Below, in pieces: positions 1 to 6,348 of a DNA stretch of 64,000 bases (its first letter is position 1; each line of letters begins with the position of its first letter). The position numbers and the translations under genes are program-made. Origin of the DNA: Cloacibacillus porcorum (lineage in GTDB: Bacteria; Synergistota; Synergistia; Synergistales; Synergistaceae); NCBI RefSeq assembly GCF_001701045.1, contig NZ_CP016757.1:761501-825500 (forward strand), given 5' to 3'. The notes under the pieces are model-generated. The model was not told where the DNA came from and made no database searches. It saw nothing but the letters and a program-made list of their open reading frames with translations.

Positions 1-495
1 CGCCAGACGGGATGTCCGCCCGAGCTGATTTTGGCTGTGATTCAGCAGGAATCCGGCGGAGATCCGGAGGTTACAAGGTATGAGCCGGAATATGAGGAAA
101 GATATAAGGCGCGGTGCGAGGAGATCGCCCGCGCCTGTCGTTTGTCTCCCGAAGTTGTGGCAACTAGCTACGGGCTGATGCAGTTGATGTTGCCTCTTGC
201 TTGGGGGTATATGGGGCCGGATGTGCGCCGTGGCGATGTGGTTGCGGCGCTGCTGGATCCTGAGCAGAATATTCGCCTTGGGGCGGCGCATTTGGGTGTG
301 CTTGTAAGTAAAGAGCTGGCACGGCACAACGACGCAATGAGCCTTGCTCTGGGGCTTAGGAAGGAGATTGACGCCGCAGTTGTCCGTGTGGTCGCGGGTC
401 GTTATAACGGCGGCGGGAGCGGATCAGCTTATGCGCGTAACGTCTGCGCCTTATGGCAGCGGTATGAAAGATATCTGAAGGAGGCCGGTGCTTGA
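1..495 (+). CDS. Phage lytic transglycosylase (SLT-like), 5' end outside window
   Basis: The frame is open to base 1, so the gene starts upstream; the visible part is about 164 residues. It begins with a segment ending in ILAVIQQESGGDP, the soluble lytic transglycosylase motif in which the Glu of QQES is the expected catalytic acid. Later parts (SYGLMQLM, RYNGGG) also fit the goose-lysozyme/SLT fold. The family cleaves the glycan strand of peptidoglycan. In T7-like phages this activity is often fused to the N-terminus of the gp16 ejection protein; here it is a separate gene at the head of a lysis and ejection block. The stop overlaps the next start (TGATG). Confidence 0.8.
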   Translation, partial: RQTGCPPELILAVIQQESGGDPEVTRYEPEYEERYKARCEEIARACRLSPEVVATSYGLMQLMLPLAWGYMGPDVRRGDVVAALLDPEQNIRLGAAHLGVLVSKELARHNDAMSLALGLRKEIDAAVVRVVAGRYNGGGSGSAYARNVCALWQRYERYLKEAGA

Positions 496-869
496 TGGCG
501 ATGGCTCATGACACGAGGAATTTCAAGGCTGCTGAGTTCTCCTGTCGGTGCGGGCGTTTTGATTGTCCGCATCATGCTGTCGATCAGCGTCTTATGGATG
601 CGCTTCAGCAGCTGCGGGATTTAATTGGCGTGCCTATACACGTTAATTCGGGATACCGTTGCCCATTTTGGAATAAACGTGTCGGCGGAGTCAGGAACAG
701 CACTCATGTGCGTGGGATTGCCGCCGATATCAGGTGCGGGGAGCTTACGCCGGCGGAGCTGGCTAGGTTTGCCGAGGAGGTCCCGGCGTTCGCTAACGGC
801 GGGATTGGCGTCTATAAGAGTTGGGTGCATGTGGATGTTCGCGGCAAGCGGGCGCGTTGGAGAGGGTGA
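495..869 (+). CDS. M15-family peptidase, phage endolysin
   Basis: This 124-residue protein has the M15 (D-Ala-D-Ala carboxypeptidase / L-Ala-D-Glu endopeptidase) zinc-site pattern: STHVRGIAAD gives ligands His71 and Asp78, and VHVDVRG gives His112. The SGYRCPFWN segment before it is also typical of this fold. The N-terminus has a Cys cluster (Cys17, Cys19, Cys24) of unknown role. No signal peptide is seen, so export would depend on the holin encoded next. I chose ATG 495 because an AAGGAGG ribosome-binding site lies about 10 bases upstream and the codon overlaps the preceding stop. It likely cuts the peptide part of peptidoglycan during lysis. Confidence 0.85.
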   Translation: MAMAHDTRNFKAAEFSCRCGRFDCPHHAVDQRLMDALQQLRDLIGVPIHVNSGYRCPFWNKRVGGVRNSTHVRGIAADIRCGELTPAELARFAEEVPAFANGGIGVYKSWVHVDVRGKRARWRG

Positions 870-873
870 TGTC

Positions 874-1218
874 ATGTCGCAGACAGAGGTCCGCGATGCC
901 TTTGATTCGCTGAAGGCTATTTTTATGCTCATGATGCCCGGGCTGATTGCTGCCTGTATCACTTCGTCGGTGGATTTTCTGAATAAGCACTGGCTGAAGG
1001 ATAAGTTTTCCTGGAACCGTTTTATCGTCGGACATATTTCTGATATTACGCTCGGAGGGGCAGTCTATTTGGGGCTGTGCGAGATGGGAGTCGGCGAAGC
1101 GGGGAGGCTTGCGGCGGTTTATGTGGCGGTTTCCGCCGGTCGGCCCTGGGTGCGGCGGGTGATCGACGAGAGGCTGGGGGTGAATCACCGGGATGACGGA
1201 AGGAAGGATGTCCGGTGA
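874..1218 (+). CDS. LydA-like phage holin (holin superfamily III type)
   Basis: This 114-residue membrane protein starts at ATG 874 after a GAGAGGG ribosome-binding site. It has hydrophobic stretches at about residues 12-32, 50-68 and 78-90, and a basic, polar C-terminus. Size, topology and position directly after the endolysin match the LydA-type holins (PF16083 from memory). Such proteins form inner-membrane lesions that release the endolysin. The same frame is open back to base 625, but that part is antisense-like overlap with the endolysin and has no ribosome-binding site. Assignment rests on topology and context, so the exact holin class is uncertain. Confidence 0.65.
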   Translation: MSQTEVRDAFDSLKAIFMLMMPGLIAACITSSVDFLNKHWLKDKFSWNRFIVGHISDITLGGAVYLGLCEMGVGEAGRLAAVYVAVSAGRPWVRRVIDERLGVNHRDDGRKDVR

Positions 1219-1481
1219 ACCGGGTGTTTTCATATTTAAACGCTATGCCCTGGACGAAGCCTCTGGCGATTTTAACGTGGGCGGTTAATTTGTCGGTTTT
1301 TGTTCTGGCGTTTGGTTTGGGGCGCGACATTCCTCCGAATGCGAAGGAGCTGGGGATTTATTTCGGCGGCGTGGTTTTTGCGGCGGCGGCCGGCAAGTCT
1401 GGCTACGAAGCCGTGCGCAGCCCTAGGTCACGACGCTATGAAGGAGAGGGAGTGCTGGATGGAGCTGAAAACGATGTTTAA
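1215..1481 (+). CDS. Small phage membrane protein, lysis region
   Basis: This 88-residue protein starts at GTG 1215, overlapping the holin stop by four bases, with an AAGGAAGGA site upstream. It has two hydrophobic segments (about residues 14-33 and 45-60) and a charged C-terminal tail. No family is recognised. Its place between a holin and spanin-like genes suggests a second holin, antiholin or accessory lysis protein. Its 3' end overlaps the next gene by 23 bases. Confidence 0.55.
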   Translation: MNRVFSYLNAMPWTKPLAILTWAVNLSVFVLAFGLGRDIPPNAKELGIYFGGVVFAAAAGKSGYEAVRSPRSRRYEGEGVLDGAENDV

Positions 1482-1830
1482 AAGCCGCTGGCGCTGGTGG
1501 GCGCTGCTGATCGCGGCGATTTTGCTGTTGGCTGCCGGATTTTATCTTTGGCGTTGGGGGCGGGCGCGGATTTATGGGACTGGTGTGCCGGATTTGCCGC
1601 GAGATGAGATGACTGCCGTAGATAACGTTACTGAAAAGTTGAAAAGTGTTATTGAAATGGCTCAAGTTGAGAGAAGCAAACTACCGGAGGTGGTTAAAGG
1701 TGCGAAAGATGATATCAGGCGTGATGTGGCTGGTCTTGGCGATAATGGTATTGCTGGCCGCTGGAACGGTCTGCTGGGGCGATACCGGGAAGATAGAGCT
1801 GCGGCCGAAGGGGTACGCTCTGACGACTGA
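1459..1830 (+). CDS. Rz-like inner-membrane spanin candidate
   Basis: This 123-residue protein has one N-terminal transmembrane helix (about residues 13-31, flanked by Arg/Trp) and then a charged, helix-prone domain. That is the architecture of i-spanins such as Rz, which link the inner membrane to an outer-membrane partner in the last step of lysis. The start at ATG 1459 is chosen because AAGGAGAGGG lies nine bases upstream; an earlier in-frame ATG at 1438 lacks such a site. The 3' third overlaps the next gene in another frame over bases 1700-1830, which resembles Rz/Rz1 nesting. I see no direct sequence match. Confidence 0.5.
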   Translation: MELKTMFKSRWRWWALLIAAILLLAAGFYLWRWGRARIYGTGVPDLPRDEMTAVDNVTEKLKSVIEMAQVERSKLPEVVKGAKDDIRRDVAGLGDNGIAGRWNGLLGRYREDRAAAEGVRSDD

Positions 1831-2146
1831 GGCGTATGTGGTGCCTCTTCGGGATGGGCGCGATACGGTGGAGATGATGGAGTCGCAGGCGGCTGAGCTC
1901 AGGGTCATCAGGAGGTACGTCACTTCGCAGGACGTGGCCTTGGATGCCATTAACGCCGAAATCGCGGCTCTTGAGGCTGCCCAGGCGAAGGAACGGGCGG
2001 CTTGGGAGAGCCGCGTCGAGAATTTACAGAGGTCGAATAAGAAGCTTATGTCGCCCTGGTCGATCGGGGCGTTCGCCGGGTATGACGCGATTCACCGGGA
2101 GGCGTGCGTCGGCGTCGGCCTGGTTTATTCGTTCTGGAGGTTTTAG
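1700..2146 (+). CDS. Exported coiled-coil phage protein overlapping the Rz-like gene
   Basis: This 148-residue protein starts at GTG 1700, which has a GGAGG site nine bases upstream; ATG 1709 is less well spaced. An N-terminal hydrophobic helix (about residues 8-24) looks like a signal or anchor, but there is no good lipobox, so it is not a typical o-spanin lipoprotein. A coiled coil follows (about residues 50-110, many Glu/Ala/Arg heptads), and the end (WSIGAFAGYD, VGVGLVYSF) looks like short amphipathic beta strands. Its first 131 bases overlap the preceding spanin-like gene. Function in lysis is inferred from position only. Confidence 0.5.
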   Translation: MRKMISGVMWLVLAIMVLLAAGTVCWGDTGKIELRPKGYALTTEAYVVPLRDGRDTVEMMESQAAELRVIRRYVTSQDVALDAINAEIAALEAAQAKERAAWESRVENLQRSNKKLMSPWSIGAFAGYDAIHREACVGVGLVYSFWRF

Positions 2147-2150
2147 GATC

Positions 2151-2621
2151 GTGATTTATCTGGTGCGGGCCAGGCGCCGCCATTGTCTGGAGACGGTACG
2201 GGGTATGCGCGAAGCGGACCGGCGCGAGCTGGCGGCATCTTCCGGCGATGTGGAGATGGCGGTGCTGCGCGGGTGGCTCTCTTCTATTTTTTGTTTTGCC
2301 GGCGTCGATGAGGCGGGGCGAACGCTGGGGGTTTTCGGCGTTTTCCGCGAGGACGCGCACTGGTGGTGTCCGTGGCTGGTGGGGACGGATGCGCTGGAGG
2401 AGTATCCCCGCGATGTGGCGAGGCTTTCTGTCTCGCTTTTTCCGCGCCTGCGGGAGCGTTTCCCGAATATGCGTAATTATGTCGATTCGCGGAATGGTAA
2501 GAGTATCCGCTGGCTTGCCAGGCTTGGCTTTAGTTTCAGCGGCCCCGTTCCTCACGGCGTCGCTGGGTTGGATTTTTATATGTTTTGGATCGGGGGCGAA
2601 AATGAATGTGTGATCCGGTGA
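2151..2621 (+). CDS. T7 gp13-like internal virion protein A (DUF2833-type)
   Basis: This 156-residue protein starts at GTG 2151 with GGAGG about ten bases upstream. Its order of features follows the T7 gp13/DUF2833 family, which has a GNAT-like fold: a short aliphatic segment about a host or virion property (GVFGVFRE), then WWCPWLVGTD, and then YVDSRNGKSIRWLARLGF, the counterpart of the T7 segment around YVWVGNTSHIRFLKTIGA. In T7, gp13 is needed for assembly of the internal core. The gene directly precedes gp14-like, gp15-like and gp16-like genes, in the same order as in T7. The 3' end overlaps the next gene by 16 bases. Confidence 0.6.
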   Translation: MIYLVRARRRHCLETVRGMREADRRELAASSGDVEMAVLRGWLSSIFCFAGVDEAGRTLGVFGVFREDAHWWCPWLVGTDALEEYPRDVARLSVSLFPRLRERFPNMRNYVDSRNGKSIRWLARLGFSFSGPVPHGVAGLDFYMFWIGGENECVIR

Positions 2622-3226
2622 CGGCGGTCGTGACTTCGGTCGCTGGAACGCTTTTTTCTGGAGTGTCGCAGATGCAGGCGGCGAAGGAGCAGGCGAAGGC
2701 GGCCGAGATGCAGAGTGAGTATCAGGCCCGTGCCCTGGAGTTTAACGCAGGGCAGGCGAGGGGGGAGGCTGAGGCGGTCTCAAGGCAGGGAGCCGCCGAG
2801 CAGGAGGCGTTAGCCCGCAGGCAGCGCGCGGTTGCCGCTTCGGGGCGCGCGGCTGCCGGCGCCTCTGGGCTGCTGCTGGATTCTGGCACAGCGGCGAATG
2901 TCGAGGCCGGTACGGAGCTGCAGGCGGCGGCCGATAGGGATGTGCTGCGGCAGAATTATCAGCGGCAGCGTTTTGGGCTGGTGAATCAGGCGGTTGGGCT
3001 GGAGCATCAGGCAAATGGCGCGCGGGCTGGCGGGGCGGCTTATGCCTCTGCGGTGGAGAATGCCGGACGTGCCGCTTTGACGGGTTCTCTTTTGACTTCC
3101 GCCGGTACTGTGGCCGCCAAGTGGGATGATATGGCGGTTGGAAGGAATGGCTTGTCTATGTCATCCAAGGAGCAGATGTTTTTGTATCCTGATTTTACGA
3201 CACGCAAGCGTTATGGATTTGGTTAG
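2606..3226 (+). CDS. T7 gp14-like internal virion / DNA ejection protein
   Basis: This 206-residue protein has the gp14-type layout: a short hydrophobic N-terminus (MCDPVTAVVTSVAGTLFSG), a long Ala/Gln/Glu-rich helix (about residues 20-140) and a small Gly/Ala-rich region near residues 140-165. The helical part includes the common phage pattern of repeated A, E and Q with GASGLLLDSGT in the middle, as in many podovirus internal proteins. In T7, gp14 leaves the capsid first and forms an outer-membrane pore of the ejectosome. The gene overlaps the gp13-like gene and lies about 70 bases before the gp15-like gene. Confidence 0.65.
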   Translation: MCDPVTAVVTSVAGTLFSGVSQMQAAKEQAKAAEMQSEYQARALEFNAGQARGEAEAVSRQGAAEQEALARRQRAVAASGRAAAGASGLLLDSGTAANVEAGTELQAAADRDVLRQNYQRQRFGLVNQAVGLEHQANGARAGGAAYASAVENAGRAALTGSLLTSAGTVAAKWDDMAVGRNGLSMSSKEQMFLYPDFTTRKRYGFG

Positions 3227-3295
3227 GCCCGCGGGAACGCACGTGGCACTAACGAAGCGCCGGCATGGTTTTATTGTCTGGAAGGAGGTTTATAG

Positions 3296-5596
3296 ATGAA
3301 GATTAGAGGAGCCGAGAGTCTGCCGGAGGTGAGGGACGCGGGGCCGGTCGCAGTTCGGCGAACGGTTAATGATCCGGCGGCGTCGGGGTTGGAGGCGGCC
3401 GCCGCCGTGAGCGCACGTTTCGGAGGGCAGGTCGCACAGGGGCTGCAGGGGCTTGCTGCCGGTATCGACAAGCTTGCGGCCGACCGCGACCGCGCGAAGG
3501 CTACGGAGGCGCTGAATGAGTACATGAAGAGGAGTTCGGAGCTGCTTTATGATCCTCAGTCGGGGCTTATGCTGGCTCGCGGCGCCGGCGCGGAGGGGCT
3601 TTCTGTCAGAGCTTATGAGGGGCACAAGGAGCTGCAGAGCGAGATCGGCGGGAAGCTTTCCGGACGGCAGCGGAGGTTGTTCGCGCAGGGTATCGTCCCA
3701 TATGACCGTGACGTCGGCTCTCGCGTGATGCGGTATGAGGGCGAGGCGATGGCTAGGTACCGCGCCGACGAGGCGGATAAGCTGATCGCCAATACGGCGG
3801 CTGCCGCCGCGAATGACCCGGACGGTTTTTCTTGGGAGGCGCAGGAGGAGACTGTTTATCAGGCGACTTTGGGAAGGTATGGCGATCAGGGGGCGGAGGT
3901 CAATTTTGAGAATTCAAAGTCTGTGCGGCAGGCGCTGTTGTCGCAGATGGTTCTTAATGTGGCCAAGAGGGATCCTCTGAAGGCGGAGGCTGTTCTTAAG
4001 CGGTTTTCCGGAAGCGGCACGGCAGGCGCCGAGGTTCCCGATTTTTCGGACAGGTATAATACGAAGCTTTCCGCGGATGATGAGGCGGCTTTTCAGGAAT
4101 GGCTTGTCTCCGAGTCCGAGAGGCAGGGGCGCGATGTTTCAAAGGATTTGTTCGATTATGATTTGCGCGGGCTTTTTAAGGAGAGCGGCGGTTTTGGCGG
4201 TAATGGACACGCGACGGACAGGTATAAGAAGCCCAATCATCCGACTTTTTCGAGCGGTTCTATTTATAGCACGGGTGATTCTGTGGGCGGAGAGTGGACG
4301 GAGGATGGCGGGAAGTGGAGTTTTACGCCCTCTGAGACGAATTTAAGGATGCAGTCCGCCGCCGGTCTGCGCGATTATTTTTCACGGAATGAACCTGATG
4401 CGGCGCTTGTGCTGAACGGCGAGGGTAAGGGCGCGGACGCCGTGTTCGAGCCGGCTGTTTATGAGGCGCTGGCGGCGGAGGTGGAGAGGGTGGCTTTGCC
4501 GGTTAAGGCTCAGGCTTTTGCCGGCGATATGCTCAAGAAGCACGGTGTGGACGGGCTTGCATCCGCGATCACAGAGGTGCGGGAAACTTATAAGGGCAAG
4601 GATGAGGATGTCTATCTCGGGTATGTCAATTCGTTATATTCGGATGTACGCCAGGCGCAGCATGCCGAACTTGAATCCGCGAAATTAGAGGTACAAAAGG
4701 CTTTGTATGGCGGCGGTTCATATAGTAAAGTTGCCGGAATTATTGCCTCTTATTCAGAGAAATTTAAAGGCTATGGTACACAGGGCGAAGCGTGGGCGCT
4801 GGGTCTTAAGGTTGACAACGACCGTGTACACGGCACCGGGATCTTTGCTCCGAAACCTAGCGAAGCTCTTACACGCACTCCACTTACAAGGGCCGAGGCC
4901 GTACGTCAGCTCGTCCATTTCAACCCTGAGTTTGCAAATTTGCCGAAGGAAGAACAAGAACGCCTTGTGCGCCAGAGGCTTGGCATCAGCGAAGAACAGC
5001 ACAGCGCGTACTTTACTCAGCTTGGCGAAGCAAAGCTGAGAGGAATGTCCAATGCGGATCTGAACAAAGCCGCCGCAATGGGATATATTACTTACGACGA
5101 AGTTGCCAAAATTATCGAATATGATAAGAATATATCACCTGGCAATAAGGATTATCTCAAAACTAAAGAGAAAAACATCGAACTCTTCTTGAAAAACTAC
5201 AGCGGCAGTATCTTCGGCGGCACGCAAAACCCTGCCAGGAATACGGCAGTATTCTACTTCCGTGAAGAGTGCAGAAAGCTCGACCCGGCGGCTCCGGATT
5301 TCTATAAGCAGGCTGACGAAGCGGGACGGCGTGCCATGCTTCGGGCCATTGAGGAAAAACATCAGTCGGGTATTCCATTGATAGATGAAGGCTGGATATG
5401 GAATAGCGATACAGAACTTGGAACCCTTAAAAAGATCGTAGACGGACTTAAAATCAAGGATACAGTAAGAGATGTCCCTTCACGTCCGTGGAATACATCG
5501 CCACAAGAAAAGGAATCTGAAATTTTACGTGAAGGCGAAGATGAAGTGCAGGACGAACTTAACGAGCTGCTCAAGTTGAATCCAAAGGCTGATTAG
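3296..5596 (+). CDS. T7 gp15-like internal virion protein
   Basis: This 766-residue protein is close to T7 gp15 (747 residues) and in the same gene position. It is mostly helical and soluble. A recognisable phage segment lies at about residues 255-350, running from YNTKLSADDEAAFQEW through YDLRGLFKE to KKPNHPTFS and WSFTP, which recurs in large structural proteins of podo- and siphovirus prophages. In T7, gp15 forms the periplasmic tunnel with gp16 and pulls DNA into the cell. ATG 3296 has an AAGGAGG site. Base composition changes near 4690: the upstream part is G-rich, the downstream part more AT-rich, suggesting a mosaic join inside the gene. Confidence 0.65.
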   Translation: MKIRGAESLPEVRDAGPVAVRRTVNDPAASGLEAAAAVSARFGGQVAQGLQGLAAGIDKLAADRDRAKATEALNEYMKRSSELLYDPQSGLMLARGAGAEGLSVRAYEGHKELQSEIGGKLSGRQRRLFAQGIVPYDRDVGSRVMRYEGEAMARYRADEADKLIANTAAAAANDPDGFSWEAQEETVYQATLGRYGDQGAEVNFENSKSVRQALLSQMVLNVAKRDPLKAEAVLKRFSGSGTAGAEVPDFSDRYNTKLSADDEAAFQEWLVSESERQGRDVSKDLFDYDLRGLFKESGGFGGNGHATDRYKKPNHPTFSSGSIYSTGDSVGGEWTEDGGKWSFTPSETNLRMQSAAGLRDYFSRNEPDAALVLNGEGKGADAVFEPAVYEALAAEVERVALPVKAQAFAGDMLKKHGVDGLASAITEVRETYKGKDEDVYLGYVNSLYSDVRQAQHAELESAKLEVQKALYGGGSYSKVAGIIASYSEKFKGYGTQGEAWALGLKVDNDRVHGTGIFAPKPSEALTRTPLTRAEAVRQLVHFNPEFANLPKEEQERLVRQRLGISEEQHSAYFTQLGEAKLRGMSNADLNKAAAMGYITYDEVAKIIEYDKNISPGNKDYLKTKEKNIELFLKNYSGSIFGGTQNPARNTAVFYFREECRKLDPAAPDFYKQADEAGRRAMLRAIEEKHQSGIPLIDEGWIWNSDTELGTLKKIVDGLKIKDTVRDVPSRPWNTSPQEKESEILREGEDEVQDELNELLKLNPKAD

Positions 5597-5701
5597 GCTG
5601 AGCGCAGTAATAAAGGAGCCACCGTGGCGCTACCGGAGGCTCCCATCTGCCGCGGCTACACACATCACTTGCTGTCAGTGTTATATTGCAGCATATTGTC
5701 G

Positions 5702-5959
5702 TTATTTGTAGTGGCTGCGGCATTGAACTATTATTATTTCCGTCTCGGTCAGTTTATAGACGAGGCGGTGTTCTCCGTCGATGCGGCGACTCCACAGGCC
5801 GGAAAATTCGTGTTTTAACTGTTCCGGCCTGCCCAGTCCTTCATTGCCGTTACGGTCGATATCTTCTATGAGTTGGTTTATCCGCTTGAATATTTTTTTA
5901 TCCCGGGTATGCCAGTCCAGGTATTCATCCCAGGCTTTATCCGTCCATGATTTATTCAT
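5702..5959 (-). CDS. yoeB: YoeB-family mRNA interferase toxin
   Basis: This 85-residue toxin aligns over its full length with Txe/YoeB. All four residues used by E. coli YoeB are present at the same numbers: Glu46, Arg65, His83 and Tyr84, the last two in the C-terminal SHYK. YoeB toxins bind the 50S subunit and cleave mRNA in the ribosomal A site. The start ATG overlaps the antitoxin stop by eight bases, as usual for a coupled TA operon. It lies on the minus strand between phage genes for gp15- and gp16-like proteins, so it is cargo inside a structural block. It appears intact. Confidence 0.92.
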   Translation of the reverse strand: MNKSWTDKAWDEYLDWHTRDKKIFKRINQLIEDIDRNGNEGLGRPEQLKHEFSGLWSRRIDGEHRLVYKLTETEIIIVQCRSHYK

Positions 5960-6212
5960 CGCAAGGTATCAGCTCGTGGCGCGTGATTTTGCCCGCGTTC
6001 ATCTGAGCGACGCTTTCTCTGAGGTGGCGCATGTTGGCCTCGGAGTAGAAGGGGTCGCGAGATATTTCAAATGGCAGTCTATTTTCCCTCAGCATTGCTT
6101 TGAAGAAAAGGTTTACTGCCGTCGAGGGATTCATCCCTACATCGGCGCAGAAAGCCTCTATTTCTCGTTTTGTCTCTTCCTCCACGCGGATCGACATTGT
6201 TGCAAGTGGCAT
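5952..6212 (-). CDS. RelB/DinJ-family antitoxin
   Basis: This 86-residue protein has the ribbon-helix-helix N-terminus of RelB/DinJ antitoxins (TMSIRVEEETKREIEAF, then MNPSTAVNLFFKAML), followed by an acidic, flexible C-terminus (PFEISRDP) that would wrap the toxin. The start at 6212 has an AAAGGAG site eight bases upstream; an ATG six codons earlier overlaps that site and is rejected. YoeB is usually paired with a YefM/Phd-fold antitoxin, but RelB/DinJ-YoeB pairs also occur. It likely represses its own promoter near 6236-6264. Confidence 0.85.
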   Translation of the reverse strand: MPLATMSIRVEEETKREIEAFCADVGMNPSTAVNLFFKAMLRENRLPFEISRDPFYSEANMRHLRESVAQMNAGKITRHELIPCDE

Positions 6213-6235
6213 TATTATCACTCCTTTCAATGAAA

Positions 6236-6264
6236 ATTATAGCATGTTTGTTGATTTATTTGAA
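6236..6264 (-). promoter_or_regulatory. Candidate promoter of the toxin-antitoxin operon
   Basis: On the minus strand a perfect TATAAT (6236-6241) lies 24 bases upstream of the antitoxin start, with a weak TTCAAA (6259-6264) 17 bases further up. The surrounding region is AT-rich. The -10 element is convincing; the -35 element is not. Confidence 0.5.
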
Positions 6265-6348
6265 TACATAGTAATACCATGAATGACGTTGTATTAAATA
6301 TTTAAGGGCCGCCTTTAAGGTAGGTCGTTTATGTCTGGAGGTTTTTTT

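Noticed and set aside
5624-5818. Plus-strand frame of 64 codons with GTG start and AAGGAG site between the gp15-like gene and the giant gene
   Set aside because: More than half of it is antisense to the intact YoeB gene; no recognisable product.
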